Positions 44,068 through 52,559 of a DNA stretch of 64,000 nucleotides are shown here, in pieces. The stretch is taken from positions 1 to 64,000 of the forward strand of contig NZ_JTLD01000034.1 of assembly GCF_000798815.1 (NCBI RefSeq), read 5' to 3'. How positions within the stretch are numbered: the stretch's first letter is position 1; each line of letters opens with the position of its first letter. The notes beneath the pieces were generated by a model that did not search any database, was not told where the DNA came from, and was given only the letters and a program-made list of their open reading frames with translations. A program made the position numbers and the translations under genes. The stretch comes from Alistipes sp. ZOR0009 (lineage in GTDB: Bacteria; Bacteroidota; Bacteroidia; Bacteroidales; ZOR0009).

Positions 44068-45022
44068 ATATTTTTTTATCGACTAGATAGTGATTCCGCT
44101 CTGTTGAACTTCTCGCAACAAGCTCTCCAAGAAAACCTGTTAAGAACAGCTGAGCTCCTATTATCACCAATGTTAGAGATATATAGAAAAGGGGCTGATC
44201 GGTCACCTCGCGCACTTTTAGGTGGTTTGTCAGCAGGTATAATTTCTCTGCAATCATGTAAATGGAGAGAATTCCACCTACTAAAAACGATAAAATGCCA
44301 ATTGTTCCAAAAAAGTGCATTGGTTTCTTACCAAACTTTGAAACAAATACCACAGATAGTAAATCTAGAAATCCGTGAATAAATCGCTCCCATCCAAACT
44401 TGGTTACGCCATACTTGCGAGCTTGGTGTTCCACGACCTTCTCTCCTATTTTCCTAAAGCCAGCCTGCTTTGCCAGCACAGGAATATAGCGATGCATTTC
44501 TCCGTAAACCTCCACGCTTTTAATAACCTTTCGTCGGTAGGCCTTTAGCCCACAGTTAAAGTCATTGAGTTTAATCCCGCTTACAAAACGAGCTGTAGCG
44601 TTGAAAAACTTGCTAGGAAGACGCTTGCCAATCGGATCGTACCGCTTTTGCTTCCATCCAGAAACGAGGTCGTATTTATCCTCCATGATCATCCTGTATA
44701 GCTCAGGAATTTCATTGGGACTATCCTGCAAGTCGGCATCCATTGTAACAACCACCTCCCCTTGAGCAGCATCAAATCCAGAATACAAAGCGGCTGATTT
44801 ACCGTAATTTCGAAGAAAACTAATTCCCCTTATGAACGTCTTTTTAGAAGCAAGTTCCTCAACAACCTCCCACGATCGATCGGTACTTCCGTCATCAACT
44901 AGAACAACTTCAAAAGAGAAACGATTCTCAACCATCACCTTTTCAATCCAATCAACCAACTCCGGAAGCGACTCTTCCTCATTGTAAAGCGGCACTACAA
45001 CCGATATATCTAAATTACTCAT
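44066..45022 (-). CDS. Glycosyltransferase family 2, DPM1-like with two C-terminal helices
   Basis: A 318-residue GT-A transferase: VVPLYNEEESLPELVDWIE, VVLVDDGSTDRSW, GEVVVTMDADLQDSPNEIPELY (the D-x-D metal motif) and a late VSGWKQKRYD with the catalytic region. Two hydrophobic helices (about 235-260 and 270-295) anchor it in the inner membrane. Members of this group charge undecaprenyl- or dolichyl-phosphate with a sugar (for example ArnC, GtrB). The donor is unknown. A DUF4199 gene lies just upstream on the same strand with a 26-base gap. Confidence 0.92.
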   Translation of the reverse strand: MSNLDISVVVPLYNEEESLPELVDWIEKVMVENRFSFEVVLVDDGSTDRSWEVVEELASKKTFIRGISFLRNYGKSAALYSGFDAAQGEVVVTMDADLQDSPNEIPELYRMIMEDKYDLVSGWKQKRYDPIGKRLPSKFFNATARFVSGIKLNDFNCGLKAYRRKVIKSVEVYGEMHRYIPVLAKQAGFRKIGEKVVEHQARKYGVTKFGWERFIHGFLDLLSVVFVSKFGKKPMHFFGTIGILSFLVGGILSIYMIAEKLYLLTNHLKVREVTDQPLFYISLTLVIIGAQLFLTGFLGELVARSSTERNHYLVDKKI

Positions 45023-45048
45023 CTAACAGAATTTTCCGTTTTGACCGG

Positions 45049-45585
45049 CTATTCAAAAACTGGTCTGTTTCTTTTGGCAAATATTGCAGTAATTAAACTA
45101 ATAACCAAACTAATTATCATGCTCCAAACCAGCCCAACAATGATAACTATTGCAGGAGATTGAAACTTCTTTCCAAATGCAATCGCCGCCTCTATCTGGG
45201 CATCAGACATTCCCTTCTCAGCCATTGCCTCTCGTTGCACATCCATCATCTTACTCATAAAATCGGGTTCTATTACATTTTGTAAGATCATTATGAATAC
45301 TAGAGATATAGCTGCACTAATCATCATCGAAATCCAGCCAAATTTAAAGGCTTGCCCATAGGAAAGATAGTTCTCGCACTCTTCCTTTCTGTATTTTACC
45401 GTGAAATAGTATACTAATACGAAAGAAACTAGCAAAGAGACCCAATTCTCCCAGTTATTTTGTTTGTAGATATCACCTGTAAGGTAGGTGACAACAGTAA
45501 AAAGAATGGAAACTACACCTAAGATCAATCCAGTGTTAAGCATATGCTTAAATGGAGACATTTTCTTTTCCACAGCATCTTCCAT
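45049..45585 (-). CDS. DUF4199 membrane protein
   Basis: A 178-residue inner-membrane protein with four helices (about 18-38, 47-65, 78-100 and 145-170). SYGQAFKFGWISMMISAAISLVFIM is the segment I associate with DUF4199. The loop between helices 3 and 4 is Met- and Glu-rich (MMDVQREAMAEKGMSDAQIEAAI). DUF4199 genes often sit upstream of a GT2 gene in Bacteroidota, which is the layout here. No function is established. A TATCTTTG box (minus, 45616-45623) may be its promoter. Confidence 0.85.
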   Translation of the reverse strand: MEDAVEKKMSPFKHMLNTGLILGVVSILFTVVTYLTGDIYKQNNWENWVSLLVSFVLVYYFTVKYRKEECENYLSYGQAFKFGWISMMISAAISLVFIMILQNVIEPDFMSKMMDVQREAMAEKGMSDAQIEAAIAFGKKFQSPAIVIIVGLVWSMIISLVISLITAIFAKRNRPVFE

Positions 45586-45615
45586 ACAAATAGTCTATTA
45601 ATGGTTAATAAAACC

Positions 45616-45623
45616 CAAAGATA
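45616..45623 (-). promoter_or_regulatory. -7 box upstream of the DUF4199 gene
   Basis: TATCTTTG on the minus strand matches TAnnTTTG, about 30 bases before the start codon and divergent from the SRP RNA promoter. No upstream element is clear. Confidence 0.4.
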
Positions 45624-45653
45624 AAACATTAAGTAATTGTGCAGCGAATAAAT

Positions 45654-45683
45654 TTTGGAACTTATAAAATTATTGTACTTTTG
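45654..45683 (+). promoter_or_regulatory. Promoter of the SRP RNA gene
   Basis: TTTG at 45654-45657 and TACTTTTG at 45676-45683 with an 18-base spacer, just upstream of the RNA whose first base is about 45689. This RNA gives an internal calibration: the transcript starts six bases after the -7 box. Confidence 0.75.
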
Positions 45684-45688
45684 TGCCC

Positions 45689-45785
45689 GGGTAAGTCTTA
45701 CACGACCAGCTCCTGCTGAACTCCCCCAGGACCGGAAGGTAGCAAGGGTAGGTGGTTGTAGCGGTGCGATGTAAGTAGCTTACCC
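45689..45785 (+). ncRNA. ffs: Signal recognition particle RNA (4.5S type)
   Basis: A 97-nt small SRP RNA. GGGTAAGTCTTACACGACC at the start pairs with the GTAAGTAGCTTACCC end. The apical part carries the signature CAGGACCGGAAGGTAGCAAG, with the GGAA tetraloop and the asymmetric loop that bind Ffh. It is followed by TTTTTT as terminator. With Ffh it targets nascent membrane and exported proteins to FtsY. Confidence 0.96.
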
Positions 45786-45836
45786 TTTTTTGCGTCTATA
45801 CCTCAAATAAAAAAGGGAAACAGATAGTAATCAAAA

Positions 45837-45870
45837 ATAAAAGAGCTGCTTAATAAAGCAGCTCTTTTAT
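45837..45870 (-). terminator. Rho-independent terminator of the TonB receptor gene
   Basis: ATAAAAGAGCTGCTT (45837-45851) and AAGCAGCTCTTTTAT (45856-45870) form a 15-bp stem with a 4-base loop and an A/T run on the minus side. Confidence 0.9.
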
Positions 45871-45882
45871 TTTATTTCCTCT

Positions 45883-48120
45883 CTAAAAACGATAAGTTAA
45901 TTCCACAAAGACCATTCGTGGCTTTGCCTTTTGCGCATAAAGGTTTTGAAACTTCTCGACTTCATACTCATACATATACGTATTGTAACGCTCATTCGTT
46001 AGATTCTTTCCTCTCAATGTCAAGTTCAGATTTTTATACGTATAGCCCACGGTTGCATTTATATTAAACCAAGGTCTCTGAAACGAAGGCGCATTAGCAA
46101 ACTTCGAAAAGGCGTTAGCATCATTCCAATAATGCTTTCCAACCCTTTCATAATCGACTCCAAGCACGATTGTCGAATTTCCCCTATCATCAAGATTAAT
46201 ACGGTACGAGCCACCCAAACTTAACGTAGAGCGCGGAACAAATGGCAAGTAGTTTCCATCATATACCGTAGCGTCATTCATTCTATAATCCAAAAATTTG
46301 GCAACGGTATAGCCGTATGCACCGTAAAGTTGAACATTTGTAAAAGGAATTGCATTAACCTCTAGCTCAGCCCCCTTGGTAAACGAGTGCCCCGCATTGG
46401 TAATCATCAAACCTTCTCCGCTAGGGAGGAATACGTTGATTTGTTGATCGCGCCAATCTGTATAAAACACAGAAACATTCGCCATTAGTCGGCTATCCAA
46501 CCACTTAGTTTTAACACCCATCTCTACATTTTCGGCAAATTCAGGATTATAGGCAATGGTTTTAGGATTACTCTTATCGTACGACGTATTAAATCCACCA
46601 CTTTTGTATCCCAAGCCCCATGAGGCATAAACATTTTGGCCTAAAAGATCATAAGACACAGTTGCCTTAGGCAAGAACACCAGCTTATCTTTCGAATAGT
46701 CCTTGGTGGTCACCATTGGATTAGGAACATTTGCAGGAAGAGGCACTTTTATAACCCCTGAAGGTGTAGTAATTACAATCGGATTAGGGAGCTTAACGGC
46801 ATTGTAGTAGTCAAACTTTTTATTCTCATAATCCAGCCTTCCACCCAGCGACACATTCAAGCCTTTGATAAAAACATCTGAAAATTGCGACTGATGAAAG
46901 AATGCAATCCCATTTGATTTTTCGCCAGTTTGCGTGTTTACTGCTGCATTGGGAATATTCTTTGTTTTAGAGGGATCTTTTACGCCCATATACCTAGAGA
47001 CATCATTCCCATTCTTTATATCAAACCCTTTATCCATCTTCTGACTAAAGAAAAAGGCTCCAGTTTGGCTCGACCATTTCCCAATCTTTGGCGTAAGGAA
47101 GACAAGCTCGTCGGTTATCAAGTTTTGATACTGTAAGAAGTCGTTGGTATACAAATCTTCGGCGGTGTAGTCATTATCCAGATGCTGATGATCTTGAAAA
47201 TACTGGTAAGAGGTTACATTTCGCAATTCAAAGTCACCAAATTTCTTACTTAAAACAGCTGCACCATTCACCATATTCCGCGTATAGTACGATTCCTCAT
47301 TAAAATTCACATCCTTAAACGCCCCTGTTGATGCATCATAAACGTTAAAAGGGTTACCTCCGTCATTATTTAATCCAAAACCACCTATAACCTTTACGGT
47401 GAATGTCTCATTGGGCTTGTAGCTAACGCTAAATTTTGTGTTCAGATTCTCAAGGTTATCAACCTTCTTCCCATTAAACGAGTTCGTAAAAAAACCATCC
47501 CTTTTAGCATACGAAACTCCTGCAGCAACACCTACTTTGCCATAGGTATTAGAATGTGACGCGAGAAATCGCATAAAATTGTAGTCGCCATAAGACGCAA
47601 CAAGCCTATTTCTCATTGTAGAGCTTGGCTCTTTCGAATAAACAGAAACGGTTCCTCCCATAGAGTTCCGACCAAAGAGTGTTCCCTGTGGACCTCTAAA
47701 GATTTCAATACTTTTCACATCAAAAAGGTCAAAATCGAAAGTTGATTTGTCGAAGTATGGAACGTTATCAACATAAAAGGCAACGCTAGGGGTGTTAAAC
47801 TTAGACCCAATACCCCTTATATAAATCGGAGAATTTACTTTATTCCCATAATCGGGCATGTAGAAGTTTGGAATGCGGGCAGTAACATCTTTTATGCCAA
47901 CAATCCCCTCTCGCTCTATTTTAGAAGGCGTAAATGCCGATACAGACAACGGAACAATGTGCAAATCCTCGGCTCTACGATGGGAGTAAACAATTACAGG
48001 CTCCAGCCTCTTGGTTATTTCAACACTATCCGAAGGGGTAACCTTACCACGATCCTTCCCAAATGCATCTCCCCCCCAAAAAGCTACTGCGCTTAGCAGT
48101 AGCAACATCATTTTTTTCAT
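45883..48120 (-). CDS. TonB-dependent outer membrane receptor
   Basis: A 745-residue ligand-gated channel. The signal peptide (MKKMMLLLLSAVAFWGGDAFG) is followed directly by the plug: EPVIVYSHRRAEDLHIVP (TonB box region near residue 40), DVTARIPNFYMPDYGNKVNSPIYIRGIGSKFNTPSVAFYVDNVPY and IEIFRGPQGTLFGRNSMGGTV, classic plug motifs. The barrel ends in VELTYRF. There is no CarboxypepD_reg N-terminal domain and no SusD partner, so it is of the siderophore/vitamin type rather than the SusC type. The ligand is unknown. It is a single gene with its own terminator. Confidence 0.93.
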   Translation of the reverse strand: MKKMMLLLLSAVAFWGGDAFGKDRGKVTPSDSVEITKRLEPVIVYSHRRAEDLHIVPLSVSAFTPSKIEREGIVGIKDVTARIPNFYMPDYGNKVNSPIYIRGIGSKFNTPSVAFYVDNVPYFDKSTFDFDLFDVKSIEIFRGPQGTLFGRNSMGGTVSVYSKEPSSTMRNRLVASYGDYNFMRFLASHSNTYGKVGVAAGVSYAKRDGFFTNSFNGKKVDNLENLNTKFSVSYKPNETFTVKVIGGFGLNNDGGNPFNVYDASTGAFKDVNFNEESYYTRNMVNGAAVLSKKFGDFELRNVTSYQYFQDHQHLDNDYTAEDLYTNDFLQYQNLITDELVFLTPKIGKWSSQTGAFFFSQKMDKGFDIKNGNDVSRYMGVKDPSKTKNIPNAAVNTQTGEKSNGIAFFHQSQFSDVFIKGLNVSLGGRLDYENKKFDYYNAVKLPNPIVITTPSGVIKVPLPANVPNPMVTTKDYSKDKLVFLPKATVSYDLLGQNVYASWGLGYKSGGFNTSYDKSNPKTIAYNPEFAENVEMGVKTKWLDSRLMANVSVFYTDWRDQQINVFLPSGEGLMITNAGHSFTKGAELEVNAIPFTNVQLYGAYGYTVAKFLDYRMNDATVYDGNYLPFVPRSTLSLGGSYRINLDDRGNSTIVLGVDYERVGKHYWNDANAFSKFANAPSFQRPWFNINATVGYTYKNLNLTLRGKNLTNERYNTYMYEYEVEKFQNLYAQKAKPRMVFVELTYRF

Positions 48121-48257
48121 CCGAATATTACGATTTAACGGATTACAGCCGCAAGATTGCCTCTAAAGGGTGCAATGCGGCATTGTTTATATCTTAATTA
48201 ACTGTACAAAACTAGGTCGACAAAGGTTTTAGCCCTCGCGACTCCTTAAAATACAAG

Positions 48258-48596
48258 CTAACAGAAGGGAGGTGCCCGTAAGCTGGGCATAGAAATGGCT
48301 AACAAGCCTACATATACCTCATTCAATCGAGGATACTCAACTCGTACCTTATTTATGTAGGTAGCAACGCTATCTTCCGTAGAACACGCTGCCAGATGGT
48401 CGCCAAAAAAGTATACGGAATGGCTATCCATAGAAGAGCCTACGGTAGCCGCGCTATAAACAACCGAAATATGAGATTCTGGCTGTACTGATAATTCAGA
48501 TAATGGCTTGGCACAGAAATTTAGCACAAATACCTGCACCAAGATGCCGATAAATGGAAGCAAAAAGCTATGTGCAAAAATTCCTGTAGCAAACAT
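48258..48596 (-). CDS. Small hydrophobic-start hypothetical protein
   Basis: A 112-residue ORF. The N-terminus (MFATGIFAHSFLLPFIGILVQVFVLNFCAKPL) is a membrane helix or signal segment, followed by a soluble part (SHISVVYSAATVGSSMDSHSVYFFGDHLAACS) with a regular coding pattern. It lies 80 bases downstream of cobS on the same strand and might be co-transcribed with it. I do not recognise a family. The reading frame could still be spurious. Confidence 0.5.
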   Translation of the reverse strand: MFATGIFAHSFLLPFIGILVQVFVLNFCAKPLSELSVQPESHISVVYSAATVGSSMDSHSVYFFGDHLAACSTEDSVATYINKVRVEYPRLNEVYVGLLAISMPSLRAPPFC

Positions 48597-48675
48597 ACCT
48601 TAATTTCAGCTGATGTATGTAGCGTTAAAGATAGTAAGAATTAGCAATCGATGGCACTTATAACCATTAAAAGGG

Positions 48676-49425
48676 CTAAATGTTCGGAATGGCAGAAATA
48701 CCCAGATAGAAGGAGACCAAACAAAACTGCTGAGTGGCCATACACTCCTCGAAGTTAATACCTCCTCGTATTCTCTTAAAGAAGAATCCCAAAACAATAC
48801 GCGCAGCTATTACGGGGATAATCGCAACCCAAAGTTTTGGTCTTAAGATCAGCAAAAATGGCAGCAGACCTATCGTCAAAGCCACCAGCCAACCGTCAAT
48901 CCCCAGCTTATGAAAAACAGGAGCCGTGTTGTAGCCTTCTTTAGGCCTAAAATATCGGTTGGTATCAACAAGCGTTATTGCAGAAAGCCTAGCCAACGAA
49001 TCGCCAACCAGTATAACCCAAGGAACAAGCGCAGGACTCATCTCCTGAAGAATGGCAAACTGTAAAATCAGGTTTAGCGCAACGGCTAAAATCCCCTGTA
49101 TGCCGATAGACTTATCAGAACGGTTGCGATTATAAAAGCGCTGGCCATGTCGTCCTCCTAAGTTATCGAAAAAGTAGGCTATCCCCCCTTCCTGCAATCC
49201 GCCCGTCAAAAAAACGGAGAATGTTAGCGTTATTGCTACCGTAACAGGCTGCGTAAACAGGTAGTCTATAAGGTAAAAGGCAAGAGCTGTCAACCCGCCT
49301 ACCACCCATCCTGTTATGGGATAGTAGGGAGCCGTTTGTCCGTAGTCGCTATGCGAAATGGTAGCCCATCGAGCGATAGGAATACGAGTAAAAAGCGATA
49401 TTGCGGCTGCTATTCGTCGGAACAT
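48676..49425 (-). CDS. cobS: Divergent CobS-like protein (adenosylcobinamide-GDP ribazoletransferase family)
   Basis: A 249-residue membrane protein with about seven helices and CobS-like topology. The opening LFTRIPIARWATIS fits CobS, and VGDSLARLSAITLVDT is the second conserved region. The first catalytic region, normally GGxHEDGLADxxDGxGG, reads TGGLQEGGIAYFFDNLGG (residues 74-91): the His is Gln, one Asp is Gly and the next Asp is Phe. Only the last Asp and GG remain. CobS joins GDP-cobinamide to alpha-ribazole in the last step of cobalamin assembly; whether this protein can do so is doubtful. No cobU, cobT or cobC gene is nearby. Confidence 0.7.
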   Translation of the reverse strand: MFRRIAAAISLFTRIPIARWATISHSDYGQTAPYYPITGWVVGGLTALAFYLIDYLFTQPVTVAITLTFSVFLTGGLQEGGIAYFFDNLGGRHGQRFYNRNRSDKSIGIQGILAVALNLILQFAILQEMSPALVPWVILVGDSLARLSAITLVDTNRYFRPKEGYNTAPVFHKLGIDGWLVALTIGLLPFLLILRPKLWVAIIPVIAARIVLGFFFKRIRGGINFEECMATQQFCLVSFYLGISAIPNI

Positions 49426-49478
49426 TTCGCAAGACAGTTACTTCTTAACCCCAGCTGTTTGTTATTTATACGTATCCG

Positions 49479-49925
49479 TTACTTTTTACGTCTCGAGAAC
49501 CACAGCTTAGCCGCACCACTCTTAGGTTGCTCCCCTTTAGTGGCAGTTTTCGCTGCGGGCTTAGCCTTAGAGGCTTGTGGTTTCTCCTTTTTGGGCGCCT
49601 TATCGGCTGATAGTGGCTCCTTACGAGCCTTTTTTTCCTCCTGCTTTTCGGGCTGTGGCTTTGCCTTTCCCAAATTGCGGGTAATTCGCTTCGAGGCAAA
49701 CTCAGGTTTTGGTTTTACGTAAACGGTTTTCTCAATAAAACGAAGCGGCTCCCCGTCTATCTTAATGAAATCCGTCTTAAACGCTCTATCCCCAGGTTTT
49801 GCAGTATGACTGTTTACGGTAACCCTCTCCTGCTCTATAAGCAAATCGGCCTCACGACGAGAGCAAAAGCCAGCCTCGCTAATCAGCTTATTTAAACGAA
49901 CTGCATCCTTTTTACTTTGGCGCAT
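49479..49925 (-). CDS. S4-domain protein with basic tail (RluF-like N-terminus only)
   Basis: A 148-residue RNA-binding protein. Residues 9-60 form an S4 domain almost identical in pattern to the N-terminus of rRNA pseudouridine synthases (VRLNKLISEAGFCSRREADLLIEQERVTVN). The catalytic pseudouridine synthase domain is absent; instead a Lys/Pro/Ala-rich disordered tail (about 75-148) follows. It is therefore an S4-only protein, perhaps an accessory factor in ribosome assembly, not an active synthase. The tail is Lys-rich enough for RNA binding. A candidate small RNA or attenuator lies upstream on the same strand. Confidence 0.8.
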   Translation of the reverse strand: MRQSKKDAVRLNKLISEAGFCSRREADLLIEQERVTVNSHTAKPGDRAFKTDFIKIDGEPLRFIEKTVYVKPKPEFASKRITRNLGKAKPQPEKQEEKKARKEPLSADKAPKKEKPQASKAKPAAKTATKGEQPKSGAAKLWFSRRKK

Positions 49926-50132
49926 AACTTTATATTACAAATGTGATTGAGCACATTACGCCACGAAGGTAATGAATTATTGTTATAATTTCAGCCTAAC
50001 CTCTGCAGCATCGCCCACAGGCTGCCCTATAACCCCACCAAAAGGTCCCATAAGCAGGACTAAATTGTCCGTTTTCCCTTTACAACCGCAATAAAACCGC
50101 TATACATTATTTAATACTATTGCGGCTTACAC

Positions 50133-50195
50133 AAAAAACAAAGATGCAAGGCTCTCGGCTTTCGCCTCAAACCCTGCATCTGTTTCTGAATAATG
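50133..50195 (-). ncRNA. Candidate small RNA or attenuator upstream of the S4 gene
   Basis: On the minus strand a TTTG-N18-TATATTTG promoter (50230-50201) would start a transcript near 50195. About 15 bases on, AGATGCAGGG (50181-50172) pairs with CCTTGCATCT (50151-50142), including one G-U pair that exists only on this strand. The loop contains GGC-GAAA-GCC, a small stem with a GNRA tetraloop, and the structure ends in T6 (50138-50133). This has the form of a 60-nt RNA with an intrinsic terminator, or a premature-termination leader of the S4-protein gene 200 bases downstream. No Rfam family is recognised. Confidence 0.35.
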
Positions 50196-50200
50196 CCTTA

Positions 50201-50230
50201 CAAATATAAACGCTTATATATCATATCAAA
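50201..50230 (-). promoter_or_regulatory. Promoter of the candidate small RNA
   Basis: TTTG (50230-50227) and TATATTTG (50208-50201) with an 18-base spacer, the same spacing as in the SRP RNA promoter. Confidence 0.5.
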
Positions 50231-50344
50231 GAGCAAATCAAAAAAAGTATGAAAAAGATCTTTTTTTTTGTCCATTTCGTCTGTTAAAGCGGACTATCCT
50301 TCTAAAAAAACAGCTTAACAGAATATCCCTTTTATAATAATATT

Positions 50345-50352
50345 TATATTTG
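50345..50352 (+). promoter_or_regulatory. -7 box of the btuB-btuG transcript
   Basis: TATATTTG matches TAnnTTTG; the transcript would start near 50358, the first bases of the riboswitch. Confidence 0.55.
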
Positions 50353-50357
50353 CGCCA

Positions 50358-50528
50358 GTTTTGGTCTCCGCCTCAAACGGAGTGAAAAGGGAATCGGGTG
50401 TAAATCCCGAGCAGTTACCGCTGCTGTAAGTTCTATCCAAACCTTTTGCAACCATCCAGGCCACTGTCATTTCTTGATGATGGGAAGGCGAGCAAAAGGG
50501 GAACAAGCCAGAAGACCTGCCAGAATGC
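50358..50528 (+). promoter_or_regulatory. Cobalamin (AdoCbl) riboswitch of btuB
   Basis: The conserved landmarks occur in order: AAAAGGGAATCGGGTGTAAATCCC, GCAGTTACCGCTGCTGTAAG (the B12-box helix region), GCCACTGTC, TGATGATGGGAAGG and the 3' AAGCCAGAAGACCTGCC. It precedes the btuB start by about 125 bases and is expected to block expression when adenosylcobalamin is abundant. Confidence 0.95.
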
Positions 50529-50651
50529 AAACATTTATAGCTTTCGGATAAAAGGCTTGATGTAATATCCTCAAAAATATTACTGCTCTCTCTTTATTTC
50601 CGCTGGCTTATAAATGGTTGAATCGCTAACGATTTTAATCATTTGTAAAGC

Positions 50652-52541
50652 ATGCTGCTTAACTTTCTGCTTTTAGGCGCTCTCTCCGTAGCCGGCGAAA
50701 ACACGCCTGCTAAAACAAACATTTCCGACACAGTTCGCCTCAAAGAGGTTGTGGTTAACTCCAAACTTAAACGGTACTCGTCTGGATTATCAATGAAGGT
50801 AATTTCATCCGGCGAAATACAGCAAGGGAAAAGCCTACTTCTTTCTGATATGCTTTCGTCCCAGTCAAATATTAGCATAAATACCTACGGACCGGGGGCT
50901 ACCTCAACAGTTTCTATGCGAGGCTTAAGTGCTGCCCACACTGCCGTACTTTGGAATGGCATAAACCTGCAAAGCACCATGAATGGTGGTGTAAATTTCG
51001 GAAATATCCCCACCTTTTTTGTCGATCAAATCGCCGTTCAGCAGGGAGGGAATGGCGCCCTATTTGGAAGTGGTGCTATTGGAGGTGTAATCCATCTCGA
51101 TAATACGTTAGATTTTGGAAGAGGCCATAGTGGCGAATTTTTTCAATCGGTTGGCAGCTATGGGCTAACTTACACCGCGGCAAAATACAGCTACAGTTCT
51201 AAAAAAGTAGCTCTATCCTCCCGCCTATTCTACACAGAAGCCCAAAATAACTACAAGTACCGCGATGATCAAAACAATCTCTTCCGCCAAAATAACTCAA
51301 ACTACCGCAAAGCAGGCTTAATGCAAACAGCAACCTTTGCGCTTACCGAAAAAGATAAGCTGGTAGTCTCCTATTGGGGACAAGATGCGTTTAATCGCTA
51401 TCCGCCCATCATTGGACAGACAAAAAGTAAGCAGCACGACTACTATACTTTTTCTAGAATATCAACACAATGGCAGGCAAATAGAAAAAACATTGATTTT
51501 AATATAAAATCTGCGCTATTTAATGATTGGCAAGCCTACAGGGATCCCTATGGAGCCAACTCCGACCACCGATCGTTAACAGCACAGCTCGAAGGCGAAG
51601 CCATTTTTCGCTTAAACAGCAACCAAACAATCGAAGGTGGAATTTATACCAACCTAGAAAGGGTAAATTCCACAAACTATAAGAATACAAAGAGCCGACT
51701 TCGCCCTGCAATGTCCGCAGTTTATAGGTATAAAACACCAAATGAGCTCCTAGATGCTTTTGCAAGCGTTAGATATGAAGCGGTGAAAGGAGAAACAACG
51801 CCTATTACAGGCTCATTAGGGCTACAGCTTCGCCTACTAAAGGGTCTTTACTTCAGGGCTAACGCTTCTCGAAACTATCGGCTACCTTCCTTCAACGATT
51901 TATACTGGGTACCTGGCGGAAATCCCGATCTTAAGCCAGAAACAGGCTATAGCCAAGAGGCAAACCTTGATTACCTCCTCGTAAAGAACGATTACCTTTT
52001 CTCTATCAAGGTTGCTGCCTTTAATAATACGGTAAGCAACTGGATTTTGTGGAAACCACAAGAAAATGGGTTCTGGAGTCCCGTTAACTACAAAAAAGTA
52101 TGGTCGAGAGGCGCAGAAGGTGCTGCTACAATCAAAAAAAGATGGAGTAAAATTACCGTTGGAGCCGATTTATCTGGATCGATAACCTTTACAACCGACC
52201 AAACCAATGATTCTCAAGATAAAGGGAAGCAACTTTTCTACGTTCCTCGCTATAAAGCAGCAGCATCGATATATGCCGACTACCAAAACTTTCGCATTAG
52301 GTACACGCAAAGCTATGTTGGCCGAAGGTTTTACAAGGATGATCGTAGCGAATGGCTCAACCCCTACTCTCTAGCGAATATTTCAGCCGAAAAAAGCATA
52401 ATAGTAAAAGGATACACCATTCGCGCATTTGCACGAATAGATAATGTGTGGAACGGAAGTTACGTGGTGCAACGTAGCTATGCCATGCCGCTACTAACCT
52501 ACCAAATAGGGATAGCGCTTCAACTTGGAGAAAATCAGTAA
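50652..52541 (+). CDS. btuB: TonB-dependent cobalamin receptor, BtuB-like
   Basis: A 629-residue outer-membrane receptor. The signal peptide (MLLNFLLLGALSVAG) is followed by SDTVRLKEVVVNSKLKRYSSG with the TonB-box region, then plug motifs GPGATSTVSMRGLSAAHTAVLWNGINLQSTMNGGV and GNGALFGSGAIGGVIHLDNT. The barrel ends in GIALQLGENQ. The cobalamin riboswitch in front and the BtuG-like gene behind identify the substrate as cobalamin. Size is typical of BtuB (about 600). Confidence 0.93.
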   Translation: MLLNFLLLGALSVAGENTPAKTNISDTVRLKEVVVNSKLKRYSSGLSMKVISSGEIQQGKSLLLSDMLSSQSNISINTYGPGATSTVSMRGLSAAHTAVLWNGINLQSTMNGGVNFGNIPTFFVDQIAVQQGGNGALFGSGAIGGVIHLDNTLDFGRGHSGEFFQSVGSYGLTYTAAKYSYSSKKVALSSRLFYTEAQNNYKYRDDQNNLFRQNNSNYRKAGLMQTATFALTEKDKLVVSYWGQDAFNRYPPIIGQTKSKQHDYYTFSRISTQWQANRKNIDFNIKSALFNDWQAYRDPYGANSDHRSLTAQLEGEAIFRLNSNQTIEGGIYTNLERVNSTNYKNTKSRLRPAMSAVYRYKTPNELLDAFASVRYEAVKGETTPITGSLGLQLRLLKGLYFRANASRNYRLPSFNDLYWVPGGNPDLKPETGYSQEANLDYLLVKNDYLFSIKVAAFNNTVSNWILWKPQENGFWSPVNYKKVWSRGAEGAATIKKRWSKITVGADLSGSITFTTDQTNDSQDKGKQLFYVPRYKAAASIYADYQNFRIRYTQSYVGRRFYKDDRSEWLNPYSLANISAEKSIIVKGYTIRAFARIDNVWNGSYVVQRSYAMPLLTYQIGIALQLGENQ

Positions 52542-52559
52542 CTAAATAAATCAACAACA

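Noticed and set aside
48618-48797. Second coding frame overlapping the end of cobS
   Set aside because: A 63-codon minus-strand frame overlaps cobS and is rich in Ser, Phe and Trp with no homology; cobS is much better supported.
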